Shown: positions 11,201 to 18,329, numbered from the stretch's first letter. The stretch is 64,000 bases of DNA from Rhodococcus sp. 14-2483-1-2 (GCF_002259405.1 NZ_NPFW01000023.1:248001-312000), one strand, 5' to 3'. The notes: generated by a model not told the origin, from the sequence alone. Made by a program: numbers and translations.

Positions 11201-13374
11201 CCCTCGCGGCTAGCCAGTAGGTCGGCCAGGGCGGGCACGGTCAACAGGTGTGTCACACGATGGCGAGCGACCGCATCGAGCAGGTGCGCCGGATCATGCG
11301 TGGCTTCGGCGGGCACCACCACGACTCTGGCACCGACGATCAGCGGCGCAAACAGCTCCGTCACGGCATCGACAAACCCCACACCACTTTTCGACAACGC
11401 CACACTGTCTGGTTTGTGCTCGAGCACCTTATTGCCCCAGGTAAGTCTGTTGACGATTGCGGCATGGGGCACCGCAACGCCTTTGGGGCGTCCGGTGGTG
11501 CCGGAGGTGAAGATGACGTAGGCGATGTCGCTGGGCAACAGCGGGCGCGAGAGGGCGGGCGCGGTCGTCGCGCCGGCGTCGAGGTGCCGCTGCACCACCG
11601 AATCGTCGAGGACGAGGACACGTGCCGAGTGTTCGGTGAACTCGGAGGCATACGTGCCGATGGTGGCATGGTCGGTGACGACCACCCGTGGGGCAGCATC
11701 AGCAAGAATCTGATGGACACGCTGCGTAGGATAGTCCGGGTCGATCGGCACATACGCCGCCCCAGCTCGCAACACCGCGGCCAACGCCACCACCAGCTCG
11801 ACCGAACGCGGCAACGCGACCGCCACCCGATCACCCACCCGCACACCCTGCTCGATCAACAACCGCGCCAACGCGTTGACCCGCACATCGACGTCGCGAT
11901 ACCTGTATTCAGGTCCACCATCAGCGACGACCGCGACCGCATCCGGAGTCTTGCTGGCCTGATCCCGCAACAACCCATCGAGGGTCGCCTCGGACACCGC
12001 ACGCACCTCACCGCGCGACCACCCCTCGAGCCGCCGCCACTCCGACCCGGACAGTCGAGTAACCAGCAGCTCATACACGGTCCGATCAACCGATCCGTGA
12101 AGCACGTCATCGAGGAAGCTTCCGAACAGCGCACTGTGATTGGACGCATCTTCGGTGGCGGCGGCTGCAGAAATCGCTAACCGAAGGCCCCCATCGGTAT
12201 TGCGATATACAGCAAGATCAAGCGCCCCAACCAGTCCAGGGCTGATCGTCTCGGAAACCGCGTCGACGGTACCGAAGTGCAGCATCTCGTCGAAGATTTT
12301 GATGTTGACCGTCGGCAACGCGAGATACGACCCTTGGCTGCCCGACCACAGCCGAGCTATTTGGTGATCTTCGACGGATACGTGACGGCGCATCTCCCTC
12401 ATCTGCCGGGCGACCACCTGAACAACGTCGGCGAGTGTGTCGTACGGTCTGAGCGGAGTGACGAGCGGGAGAACACGTGCAATCGCGATCGGAGTTTTCA
12501 GTAGATGGCGACCGTCACGCATCATCAGTGGCACCCGTAAGGCGACGTAGCTACGACCAACGGCGACCGCGGTGTAAGCGCCCCAGAGCGTTATGAGGAG
12601 GTCGGTCCACGAGACTCGCGCTTCTCGCGCCATTTCTTTGAGGCGCGCGTACATTTCGTCGCTGATCGAGGTGACACTGGGCCGGTAGGAGAATGCGAAT
12701 ACCTCAGCAAGATCGTCTGGGCCTTGCCGTCCGACAGAATGCGGTTCGACCTCATCTGCTTTGAGCGTCTGACTCCAATACTCCAGGGCCTGCACTTTCT
12801 GCGACTGCAAGCCGAGCGCGCGGGACGCCTCGGCAAGACTGCCGAACCACCGAGCGGGGACCTGATTCTCGGCCAGCAACGCTGAATAGACTTCGGCGAC
12901 TCGGCGGACAAACAGCGAGACGCTGTATCCGTCAACCAGCAGGTCGTTGGAAATGAACAGCCATGCCCAAGTCTCATTCGCCCGGCCGACAAGAGTGGAA
13001 CTGGTCGAAGGCTCCGAATAGGTGGTCGGCATTTCGGATAGTCGCTGACGAGCGATCGCCCGGACCTGGTCGTCGTCATGGTTCCCGGCAACGATCGTCG
13101 TCTGGAGGGTCATCGACGTGTCGACGTATTGAAAAGGGGCACCGCCGGCGTCGCCGAAGCGAACCCGCAAAGCGTCGGTTTCGGCGAACACGATGTCGAC
13201 TGCGGTAGTGAATCTGGTCGTATCTATCGGACCGTTCAGCCAGATCGCCCCACCCGTGTAGAACACGGAAGCACCTGGAGCAAGCTGCTGGGCCACCCAG
13301 GTTCCTTGCTGGCCCAGCGTCAACTCCACATAGTCACCAGTCGTCAATGACAACACGTCTCCACTCTTCGACAT
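2239..13374 (-). CDS. Three-module siderophore NRPS, C-A-T-C-A-T-C-A-T-E
   Basis: This 3711-residue synthetase assembles a peptide on carrier domains. Rough order: C1 1-440, A1 450-960, T1 near 1010 (LGGHSL), C2 1060-1500, A2 1520-2000, T2 near 2098 (LGGHSL), C3 2150-2590, A3 2620-3120, T3 near 3180 (LGGDS), epimerisation 3230-3700. The E domain shows HHLVVDGVSW, GWFTTWYPV and FNYLGQF. C2 and C3 carry HHQAVDEWS and HHHAVDEWS. C1 reads NDLLVDG where HHxxxDG is expected, so its catalytic His is missing. A1 has an unusual A4 motif, GFVDAVTE; A2 and A3 have the usual FDVSVPE and FDVSVSE. No thioesterase is present, so the chain must pass to another protein, probably the formyltransferase-bearing one downstream. 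Substrates cannot be assigned safely from the pocket residues. The neighbouring ferric-siderophore importer and the iron boxes support a siderophore role. Confidence 0.93.
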   Translation of the reverse strand: MSKSGDVLSLTTGDYVELTLGQQGTWVAQQLAPGASVFYTGGAIWLNGPIDTTRFTTAVDIVFAETDALRVRFGDAGGAPFQYVDTSMTLQTTIVAGNHDDDQVRAIARQRLSEMPTTYSEPSTSSTLVGRANETWAWLFISNDLLVDGYSVSLFVRRVAEVYSALLAENQVPARWFGSLAEASRALGLQSQKVQALEYWSQTLKADEVEPHSVGRQGPDDLAEVFAFSYRPSVTSISDEMYARLKEMAREARVSWTDLLITLWGAYTAVAVGRSYVALRVPLMMRDGRHLLKTPIAIARVLPLVTPLRPYDTLADVVQVVARQMREMRRHVSVEDHQIARLWSGSQGSYLALPTVNIKIFDEMLHFGTVDAVSETISPGLVGALDLAVYRNTDGGLRLAISAAAATEDASNHSALFGSFLDDVLHGSVDRTVYELLVTRLSGSEWRRLEGWSRGEVRAVSEATLDGLLRDQASKTPDAVAVVADGGPEYRYRDVDVRVNALARLLIEQGVRVGDRVAVALPRSVELVVALAAVLRAGAAYVPIDPDYPTQRVHQILADAAPRVVVTDHATIGTYASEFTEHSARVLVLDDSVVQRHLDAGATTAPALSRPLLPSDIAYVIFTSGTTGRPKGVAVPHAAIVNRLTWGNKVLEHKPDSVALSKSGVGFVDAVTELFAPLIVGARVVVVPAEATHDPAHLLDAVARHRVTHLLTVPALADLLASREGATEALASVRCWVSSGEALGRGIANASHEAAPQATLLNFYGSTEVGGDATMSTFTDAGQPPIGIPVVNTTTWVLDGWLRPVPVGVAGELYVGGVQVADGYIGRGGLTAARFVADPFGDEGRRLYRTGDVVRWNLQGQLEYLGRSDDQVKIRGFRIEPNEIRAILEQHAWVSSAAIVAVDHPAGGKYLAAYVIASGTTPLEDPMLLDTLREYSARSMPEYMVPTAFTRMDTFPLTVNGKLDRRALPEPDLAATGTGGRPPETNTEITLASVFREILRLGDDVDLGLNDDFFRLGGHSLLATRAVAHANSRLGSALTLRDVFDHPRIGELTRIVDAADVADATGLLRVGDLPRPEILPVSYGQQALWVLDQWGGPDGRYVVPMVLRLRGDLDPDALTVAVQDVVRRHEALRTLLVDIDGTLRQVIIPADDAADRLTVSVEDFIGADAAVIDARVGEVAQDGFDLAADIPIRVALLCIGDDEWVLVIAVHHQAVDEWSFPSLLGGLSIAYQARTAGQKPGWDPLPIQYADYAVWQREVLGAASDSNSRLAHHLEYWCDVLAGAPDESSITANRTRPAPPTHHAAYLKFTIDSQVVNGLRQVAADHRVSMFMVAQAATALTVSALGAGADVVIGSPVGGRTEDGLEDLVGYFVNTLPIRHRFHAGDSIADVLRATKNTVLAGFEHQNAPFEEIARALGVERTSSRNPLFQILLTHRVGESPRNDDLYLGNVKIEPTFAAVGAVKTDLDLDILDTADALAGKLAYATELFDAPTAEQFVAVLTSVLGAIAASPDTRIGDLDLLSGSEWRRLEGWSRGEVRAVSEATLDGLLRDQASKTPDAVAVVADGGPEYRYRDVDVRVNALARLLIEQGVRVGDRVAVALPRSVELVVALAAVLRAGAAYVPIDPDYPTQRVHQILADAAPRVVVTDHATIGTYASEFTEHSARVLVLDDSVVQRHLDAGATTAPALSRPLLPSDIAYVIFTSGTTGRPKGVAVSHRAVVNRLLWGRDQLGYTATDRVLLKTPFTFDVSVPEFFLPLVTGAAVVVARDGGHKDPHYLLAVIERHEVTITHFVPSMLQAFLASEPSRTAVQSLRRVSFSGEALTVSAAVDADVLFENAELHNLYGPTEAAVEVTAQPLAGVDLSEAAGVPIGIPVVNTTTWVLDGWLRPVPVGVAGELYVGGVQVADGYIGRGGLTAARFVADPFGDEGRRLYRTGDVVRWNLQGQLEYLGRSDDQVKIRGFRIEPDDIAATLERHPRVATAVVVALDHPAGGKYLAAYHTGEPITAELLRDWVADRLPEYMIPAVFIQLESFPVTSNGKLDRRALQRVDLAELADAGGGRDPETPTERALAVIFAEVLNLPEVTSIGAEDDFFRLGGHSLLATRMAARANALLGSGLSLRDVFDHPSVGDLAAIIDTATHNDALPALVGGVPRPDTIPVSFGQQALWVIDQLGGPSGRYLVPSVVRLAGEVDLEALAAALRDVVVRHEPLRTVIINDDGPLRQVIVPATELGSRLALVAEDLVGAGEQAVDARVQETLHAGFDLAVDIPVRCNILRVADAEWLLVLVLHHHAVDEWSLPVLWGDLSTAYQARIAGAAPTWAPLRVQYADYALWQREVLGDPADSRSAISRHLEYWERALAGAPEEATIASDRPRPAVPTHRGEDIAFTIDDDVAAGLRRVVDARGVSMFMLMQGAVALAVSAVGAGHDVIIGSPVGGRTEDGLDGLVGYFVNTLPICHRLRPDDTVGDVLDRTRRTVLDGLAHQSAPFEQIASAAGAERAANRNPLFQIMLTHRAVTGDRDAMAFPGVSAARRSVSLGAVKTDLDLYVFDSVDKLTGLITFSTELFDRATIERFLTVLRNAFVVISTRLETSVVDLQLLPSADRADIEVWSSGARCPVPFTTVDSLMRLQAAATPDAAAVVADADGTQWSYFEFDERVNRLAGLLIDQDVLVADRVAVMLPRSADLVVVLAGVLRAGAAYVPIDPDYPGGRVQAIVEDATPVLVITDQRTADSQREALQGVRVVVLDTEPVRAQLVSGQSEPPVLSRPLTPADPAYVIFTSGTTGRPKGVKLSHNAVVNRLLWAREELEYTAADRVLLKTPATFDVSVSEFFLPLIVGATIVVAADKAHGDPEYLVQVIRRRQVTSVHFVPSMLQAFLDAATEPGSFPSVRVALFSGEALPASAATRAREIFDRARLYNLYGPTEAAIDITSHHIDGPLENIEHIVIGRPVINSSVRVLDEWLRPVPVGVVGELYVGGVQLADGYVGRPGLTSARFVADPFGAGGVRLYRTGDLVRWNAGGALEYLGRSDDQVKVRGFRIELDEIRSVLERHRWVSGAVVVARDHLAGGKYLAAYVTSSTDSGAVEESDLFGALREYIAAVVPEYMIPATFTRLDTFPVTANGKLDRRALPEPIRGDTAGGRQPETETELMLAQIFRDVLRLDEAIELSADDDFFRLGGDSIMSFQVVARSRRAGMQLSSQEVFTARSIEGLARVLDDKARAADRDSPTPTADSVSESMLLPIAAGRVDQPGFDSYTQSFVFVTPPDIDAQQVRRIWDRVAAHHPALRGQLVWDSADRPRFEIRPEDAVSEAGQFASAAVSWEWSSAEWLQRVRSTTSTLSQQLDPSDGVLWQAAWFTSESELTGRLLLVIHHLVVDGVSWRILGDDLQHSWDQEIGRTTDTLLTSGTTVPAWAAALEVRASDPDVLEQIGYWAEVTAAEDPLLGTSQLDPARDTRRTAGAVPISISPDVANAVLTRLPQVLSAEPNEILLGSLAVAVGALRARRDVTQRSLLVALEGHGREETFVPGSDLSRSVGWFTTWYPVALNTKEIDFVSALTDHRVAADVVLRVKEQLSQIPDRGIGYGVLRELNSRAKSALRTGAVPQVVFNYLGQFGADGNGSRGVWCTAPEAPGISGFADPTMPLASVLEINIAAVDGGTDGKWTLQGGISYASHILDDADARELRDLWIQVLTSLAHEPTTNENQASLA
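7474..7764. repeat. Intragenic identical repeat, copy in module 2 A domain (A5-A8 region)
   Basis: These 291 bp are identical to 10732-11022. They encode the A-domain segment from GIPVVNTTTWV to GFRIEP, downstream of the substrate pocket. Confidence 0.9.
8227..8811. repeat. Intragenic identical repeat, copy at module 2 C-A junction
   Basis: These 585 bp are identical to 11470-12054. They encode the linker and N-terminal half of the adenylation domain, through the FTSGTTGRPKG phosphate-loop motif. Confidence 0.92.
10732..11022. repeat. Intragenic identical repeat, copy in module 1 A domain (A5-A8 region)
   Basis: This is the partner of 7474-7764, identical over 291 bp. The two copies differ immediately outside the block. 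Confidence 0.9.
11470..12054. repeat. Intragenic identical repeat, copy at module 1 C-A junction
   Basis: This is the partner of 8227-8811, identical over 585 bp. The sequence between this block and 10732-11022, which encodes the substrate pocket, is clearly diverged from module 2. Confidence 0.92.
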
Positions 13375-13491
13375 TCAAGTCCAGGCCTAGCCGCGCGAAT
13401 ATCTCTCTGTCATGGCGGTTGATCGGCAAGTGGAGAATGACGGACTCACTCTGCCCAACTGCTCCGAGAGCAGCGCCAACCGCAATGAAGC

Positions 13492-13510
13492 TTAGGCTAA
13501 GCTAGCTTCT
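13492..13510 (-). promoter_or_regulatory. Weak iron-box candidate upstream of NRPS gene
   Basis: The stretch ttaggctaagctagcttct matches roughly 12 of 19 consensus iron-box positions. It lies 118 bp upstream of the NRPS start, in the only sizeable gap between the importer ATPase gene and the NRPS. Support is modest. Confidence 0.35.
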
Positions 13511-13535
13511 CGCGCACCTGTCTCGACGCTTGCCC

Positions 13536-14378
13536 TTAGGGCCGAGTCCGGTTTCTACCCAGTGGCACGACCTGGGGTGTGCCGGCCACCGGATCGGGCA
13601 CCACCAGACAACGCAGACCGAACACCTCTTCGACCAGCTCAACGGTCACGACCTGCGCGGGGGTGCCTTCGGCAACTACGGCCCCATCCTTCATCGCAAT
13701 CAGATAGGTTCCATAGCGGGCGGCGTGGTTCAGATCGTGCAGGACGGCGACCAGGGTGTGGCCAACGTGGTGCAGATCGGTGAACAGCTCCAGCAGCTCG
13801 ATCTGGTGGGTGATGTCGAGGAAGGTGGTCGGCTCGTCGAGCAACACAATGTCGGTGTCCTGTGCAAGCGCCATGGCTACCCACACCCGTTGCCGCTGCC
13901 CGCCCGAGAGCTCGTCGACCAATCGATCAGAGAGGTCGGTGACGGCGGCGTTGTCCATCGCCCTCACGACAGCCTGCTCGTCGGCCTCGGTCCACTGCCG
14001 GAGCAGTCCCTGATGCGGATAACGTCCTCGCGCGACCAGATCGGCGACCGAGATCCCGTCAGGAGCAATCGAGGTCTGCGGCAGAAGCCCGATCCGCCGT
14101 GCCACCTCCTTGGCCTTGAACGAATGAATGTCCGCCCCGTCGAGAATTACCTGTCCTTCGGACGGCTTGAGCAATCGGCACAGGGCGCGGAGCAGGGTGG
14201 ATTTGCCGCAGGCATTCGGCCCGACGATCACGGTGAACGATTCATCGGGGATCGACACCGACAGCGCCTGGGAGATGATGCGTTTGTCGTATCCGATCGT
14301 TGCATTCTGGGCGTGCAATCGTCCGGGCCCCGTGATGTGCGGAGTCGTGTCGGTGGCGGGATTGGTCGCGAGGGACAT
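13536..14378 (-). CDS. Ferric-siderophore ABC transporter ATPase (FepC/FecE family)
   Basis: This cytoplasmic ATPase would energise uptake of the ferric siderophore. It shows Walker A GPNACGKST, the ABC signature LSGGQRQR, Walker B IVLLDEPTTFLD and the switch histidine region VLHDLNHA, all in the usual order for a FepC protein of about 280 residues. The ATG at 14378 is preferred over an upstream in-frame start at 14417, because GAAAGGA sits 7 bp before it and the extra N-terminus is not family-like. It is the last importer gene in a fepB-D-G-C run and is followed by the NRPS gene. Confidence 0.93.
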   Translation of the reverse strand: MSLATNPATDTTPHITGPGRLHAQNATIGYDKRIISQALSVSIPDESFTVIVGPNACGKSTLLRALCRLLKPSEGQVILDGADIHSFKAKEVARRIGLLPQTSIAPDGISVADLVARGRYPHQGLLRQWTEADEQAVVRAMDNAAVTDLSDRLVDELSGGQRQRVWVAMALAQDTDIVLLDEPTTFLDITHQIELLELFTDLHHVGHTLVAVLHDLNHAARYGTYLIAMKDGAVVAEGTPAQVVTVELVEEVFGLRCLVVPDPVAGTPQVVPLGRNRTRP

Positions 14379-14409
14379 GTCGGTCCTTTCGGAGACATCG
14401 GGTGGCGTA

Positions 14410-15483
14410 TCAGGCACGGTGTCGTACCTCGCGGATGATCAGCCACACCAGATAGCCGCCACCGACGACAACTGTGACGACGCCGACGGGTAGGACGACC
14501 GGGAGCAGGTGCTGGGCGATGACATCGGCACCAGCCAGCAAGAGAGCGCCGGTGAATGCGGCAGGAATGATCGTGACCCCGGGGGTGCGGGCGAGGCGTC
14601 GGGCAATCTGCGGGGCCGCCAGCGCGATGAAGGTGATCGGCCCCGCGGCCGCCGTGACGGTCGCAGTGAGAGCTACGCCGAGCACGACAACGGCCAGTCG
14701 GACAGGTTCGGCCCGAATGCCGGTGGCCTTGGCAGCATCGTCACCGAGTCCGAGCTGGCGCATCGCCGGTGCCAAGGCCAGTAGTCCCGCCGTCAGCACG
14801 ACGATGACCCCGCTGCCGATGGTGGCCTGCTCCCACGTGGTGCCGTTGAGTGAGCCGGCACCCCATGCAGCTGCGGACATGGCGACGTCGAGTTTGGCGG
14901 TGAGCATGAGCCAGGTGTTGAGGGAACCCAACACCGCGCTGAGGCCGATGCCGACGACGATGAGCCGGAAGCCCTGGACCCCGCCACGCCACGCGAGCAG
15001 ATACACCGTGATTGCTGTGGCGATTCCGCCGACGAGCGCCCCGCCGGCGACCTGTAGGTAAGAACCGCCGATGAGAATGATGACCACCAGCGCGCCGGTA
15101 AAGGAACCGGCGGAGAAACCGATGATGTCCGGGCTGGCAAGCGGGTTGCGTGTCAGGGACTGGAACACCGCACCCGATGCACCCAACGCCGCCCCGAACA
15201 CGGCCGCGGCGAGAATTCGCGGTAACCGCCACTCGACGACGACCGTGCGGGCGAAGCCTACGTCGGGGTCGTTGATCAGCGCACCCCATACCTGGTCCAG
15301 GGTGATCGGGTAGTTTCCTAGCGTCACCGCCCACGCCGAGACCACCACCGTGGCCGCGAGGAGAACGGCGCAGACGAGGATCGACCGAAGCTGCCACCGC
15401 ACCGCGAATCGCGAGCGACGCACCACCACCGTGCGGTGGCGGAAGTTCACCCGTCGCGACGGATTTCCGACCGTGGTGTTCAC
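14410..15483 (-). CDS. Ferric-siderophore ABC transporter permease (FepG family)
   Basis: This is a polytopic FecCD-family permease of 357 residues. The family motifs AALGASGAVFQSLTRNPLASPDIIG and AAGPITFIALAAPQIARRL are visible in pieces near residues 90-115 and 265-285. The GTG at 15483 overlaps the stop of the preceding permease (GTGA at 15480-15483), which is typical of translational coupling. The open frame extends further upstream, but that part is arginine-rich antisense of the previous permease gene. It pairs with the FepD-like protein to form the membrane channel. Confidence 0.92.
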   Translation of the reverse strand: MNTTVGNPSRRVNFRHRTVVVRRSRFAVRWQLRSILVCAVLLAATVVVSAWAVTLGNYPITLDQVWGALINDPDVGFARTVVVEWRLPRILAAAVFGAALGASGAVFQSLTRNPLASPDIIGFSAGSFTGALVVIILIGGSYLQVAGGALVGGIATAITVYLLAWRGGVQGFRLIVVGIGLSAVLGSLNTWLMLTAKLDVAMSAAAWGAGSLNGTTWEQATIGSGVIVVLTAGLLALAPAMRQLGLGDDAAKATGIRAEPVRLAVVVLGVALTATVTAAAGPITFIALAAPQIARRLARTPGVTIIPAAFTGALLLAGADVIAQHLLPVVLPVGVVTVVVGGGYLVWLIIREVRHRA

Positions 15484-16577
15484 AGTCCACTCGCCTTCCT
15501 TCTCCGGACGAGGATGATCAGGACCGGAGCGCCGACGAACGCGGTGACAATACCCACAGGGAACTCGCTGTCGCCTGGCCCGAGGACGCGTCCGAGAATG
15601 TCGGCAGCCACGACCAGCGACGGGGCCAGCAGAAGGGTGTAGGCAAGGATCCAGCGTTGGTCCGGGCCGACGATCCAGCGGGCGACGTGCGGGATCATGA
15701 GTCCGACGAACCCTATCGGGCCGGCGATCGCTGTCGCACCACCGGCGAGCAACGTCACCGCGAGGATGACGATGACCCGGGTGCGGATGATGTTCGCGCC
15801 CAGGGACCTGGCCAGATCGTCGCCCAGGGCGACCGCGTTCAGCGCCGAAGCTGCCACAGCCGCGAGCACGAGCCCGACGACGAGGAACGGCAGCACCGGT
15901 AGCAGCACGTCCCATCCTCGTCCGGTAACGCTGCCGGCGTTCCAGTTACGCATCTGCTCGAATGCACGAGGGCTGAGCAGCACCATCGCGGTGACCAGTC
16001 CGCTGAGGACCGCACCGAGGGCGACACCGGCGAGGACGAGCTGCACCGGATCGGCACCGCCGCGTCCGGCGGAGCCGATGATGTACACCGCCACCGTCAC
16101 CACCAGAGCACCGGCGAACGCGAACCAGACATAGCCGCTGATCGAGGCGACCCCGAACACCGCGATACCGACGGACACGAAGAACGCCGACCCGGCGTTC
16201 ACACCGAGAATGCCGGGGTCCGCGAGAGGATTACGAGTCAGGGCCTGGATCAGAGCACCCGACACGCCGAGGGCCACGCCGACCGCTAGTGCGACGACGG
16301 TACGGGGGATGCGCAGATCCCAGATTACGTAGGCATCGCCCTGGCCGGTTTTGTTACCGAGAGCCTCCAGCACCGTGTCCAGCGGAATGTTTTTCGATCC
16401 GACCGCGACGCTGACCAGCAGCAGAAATCCGAGTCCGAGCAAGCACGCCACGAAGCCTATGAGTCGACGGGAGTTGGTGGCGGCGACCGGGCGGCGCTCC
16501 ACCGTGGCAGCGTGCGGCGCGTTGCCTCCATCCCGGGAATCCGGGATGGAGGCAACGACTTTGATCGACGTGCGCAC
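15480..16577 (-). CDS. Ferric-siderophore ABC transporter permease (FepD family)
   Basis: This FecCD-family permease of up to 365 residues contains SGALIQALTRNPLADPGILG near residue 110-130 and IAGPIGFVGLMIPHVAR near 285-300. It starts with GTG 19 bp after the binding-protein stop. The first 20 or so codons contain a perfect 17-bp inverted repeat (16520-16557), so translation may really begin further in, for example near residue 26 (GTG encoding VERRPVA). The transmembrane part starts only around residue 38, so either start gives a complete permease. Confidence 0.92.
   Translation of the reverse strand: MRTSIKVVASIPDSRDGGNAPHAATVERRPVAATNSRRLIGFVACLLGLGFLLLVSVAVGSKNIPLDTVLEALGNKTGQGDAYVIWDLRIPRTVVALAVGVALGVSGALIQALTRNPLADPGILGVNAGSAFFVSVGIAVFGVASISGYVWFAFAGALVVTVAVYIIGSAGRGGADPVQLVLAGVALGAVLSGLVTAMVLLSPRAFEQMRNWNAGSVTGRGWDVLLPVLPFLVVGLVLAAVAASALNAVALGDDLARSLGANIIRTRVIVILAVTLLAGGATAIAGPIGFVGLMIPHVARWIVGPDQRWILAYTLLLAPSLVVAADILGRVLGPGDSEFPVGIVTAFVGAPVLIILVRRRKASGL
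16520..16557 (-). promoter_or_regulatory. Perfect 17-bp inverted repeat with 4-nt loop at 5' end of fepD-like gene
   Basis: Arms 16520-16536 and 16541-16557 are exact reverse complements around the loop gaat. There is no T-run after the stem, so it is not a classical terminator. It lies between the binding-protein gene and the membrane-spanning part of the permease. Its position would suit an attenuating or mRNA-stabilising stem that gives more binding protein than permease. Confidence 0.75.
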
Positions 16578-16596
16578 GACTTTGTTGGCCGGTCCG

Positions 16597-17595
16597 TCAC
16601 TGAACGGTGTTCAGTGCGGACTTCTCCAGGCCCGGCAGGATTCGCTCGAGCAGCCACGGGACAGTTGTGGGTGCAACGGCGGTCATATTGTCGAGGCCGA
16701 TCAGCGGTTCGAGAATGACCATTGTTCCGCTTTTGACGGAAGGCAGGTCGGCGTACCGCGGATCGCTTTCGAGGTCTTTATGAGCGCCGCTGGCAAAGCT
16801 GGCGACAAATACGACATCGGCTGTGATTTGGTCACGGTTTTCTGCCGAGATGGGATCACCTCGGTCGGGGATCACGGGCATGTTGTCCGCGGGAATCAGT
16901 CCCAGCTCGCTGGCAAAGATACCCATCTCAGGGAGGGGATACAGACTGCCATCGAGCATGGAACCGGCGAAGAACGTCTTGCCCTGCAAACCTGCGATGC
17001 GCTCGCGAGCGGCGGAGAACTCGGCCTTCATGTCGGAAACGAGCTTCTCAGCTTGCTCACGTTTGTTGGTGACCGCACCCATGGTGGTCACTGCGTTCTC
17101 CCAATTTTCCGGGTTGTCGTCTGCGTAAACAGGAGCTATCGCCGAGAGCTGCTTCTGGAGGCCCTCATCGAGATTGCCGAAGGTCTGGAGGATGATCAGG
17201 TCTGGCTGTAGGGCACCGATAGCCTCGGCGTCGATCTCGTAAGCGGGGAAAATCTTGTCGTCGTATGCCCCGTACTGCCCCTCCAACCATGGGTAGGACT
17301 TGAGAGTGGTCTGTTCGTCCTCACCCGACCCGAATACTGCCGGCGCTTCGCCGAGTGCAGCCAGCACATCGACATAGCGCGCGTCTCCCACGACTACGAT
17401 CTTCTCGGGCTTCTTGGTCAGTGTGACCTCACCGAGATCACTGTCGACAGTCACGGGATAGCCCTCTGCTGATCCGCTCTGCGCGTTGCCGGAGTCGTTG
17501 CCACCGCCGCTCCCGCAGCCGGTGAGGACAAGTGCAGCACTCAACACGGCGGCAGCCAGTGCCGCGCCTCGTCGTCTCAAAGGGGGCATTGTCAT
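16597..17595 (-). CDS. Ferric-siderophore substrate-binding lipoprotein (FepB/FecB type)
   Basis: This is a cell-surface periplasmic-binding-protein homologue of 332 residues. A signal peptide ends in the lipobox LVLTGC (Cys about residue 27), followed by a Gly/Ser-rich linker and a class III binding-protein fold starting PVTVDSDLGEVTLTKKPEKIVVV. It would capture the ferric siderophore and hand it to the FepD/FepG-like permeases encoded just downstream. A purine-rich AAAGAAGAGAAC precedes the start. There are two nearby ATGs (MTMPP), and the first is used here. Confidence 0.92.
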   Translation of the reverse strand: MTMPPLRRRGAALAAAVLSAALVLTGCGSGGGNDSGNAQSGSAEGYPVTVDSDLGEVTLTKKPEKIVVVGDARYVDVLAALGEAPAVFGSGEDEQTTLKSYPWLEGQYGAYDDKIFPAYEIDAEAIGALQPDLIILQTFGNLDEGLQKQLSAIAPVYADDNPENWENAVTTMGAVTNKREQAEKLVSDMKAEFSAARERIAGLQGKTFFAGSMLDGSLYPLPEMGIFASELGLIPADNMPVIPDRGDPISAENRDQITADVVFVASFASGAHKDLESDPRYADLPSVKSGTMVILEPLIGLDNMTAVAPTTVPWLLERILPGLEKSALNTVQ

Positions 17596-17631
17596 TGTTG
17601 TTCTCTTCTTTCTGCTTGGAGGGTGAAGGGG

Positions 17632-18200
17632 TCAGTGGAAGTTACGCACTCGTCGACGGCCGTACCTGCCCTGAAGGTGGGTATTGCTCTCTGGATCAGT
17701 GCGGGGCGTGGGCCACAGTGGCGTAGGTCGGAGCCGTGGACGGTGAAAACGATCGAGGTCTCCGAGGTCGACAGTCTCTTCGATCGGCAACACCCGGTCC
17801 CCAGAGAGCAGGTTCTCGGCTGCTCGGCATATCACATGGACGGCGGCGGCCCGTGCCTTGAGCGGGCGGATGGCGAACACCGAATCGACTGGCGACGTGA
17901 GTTCGAGGATCGACTGATCGGCCAAGGCTGACACGTCCCTCGCTGCTGCTCGTCGGGAACGGGGTTAGACAGGTCGCAGCGCAGCCAGTCGGCCTGGATG
18001 ACCAGCGCGTGGATCGTGATCCGCAGTTCATCGGGAGCTGCGACGAACCCGGCGGGGCACACATCGTCGTTCATGAACTCGAAGGTCAGCACCTCCCCCA
18101 CCGGCCCCCGGCGGAGTCGCAGGTCACATCCGACGGCGCACTCATCGGTGAGCCAGGCAAAAAGGGTGCCGACCCCATCAACGGACCTTCCGGGCCGCAT
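17632..18200 (-). pseudogene. Unidentified reading frame, apparently frameshifted, first gene after the iron box
   Basis: Two overlapping minus-strand frames have actinobacterial codon bias. One runs from ATG 18200 and is convincing to about 17945 (LRITIHALVIQADWLRCDL). The other is convincing from about 17934 to 17740 (ALADQSILELTSPVDSVFAI). A 1-nt shift near 17930-17945 would join them into one protein of roughly 150-190 residues. I do not recognise the family. It sits between an iron-box-like site and the siderophore binding protein, so it may belong to the iron-regulated transcript. It could also be two separate small genes. Confidence 0.4.
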
Positions 18201-18329
18201 CCGCTAAGGGAAGGCAAAGAGCGCACAGAGATCCAACGAGAGGACTTCGGCATGCTGAAAAGCCTTCCTAAGTGTTATCGAGGCAAGAAGGCCGCGCACC
18301 ACCATCGGCGGAAGCACCTTCCACCTAGA

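Noticed and set aside
15484..15915. N-terminal extension of the FepG-like permease frame
   Set aside because: The extension is Arg/Pro-rich and antisense-like within the FepD-like gene. GTG 15483 overlapping the previous stop gives a normal family length.
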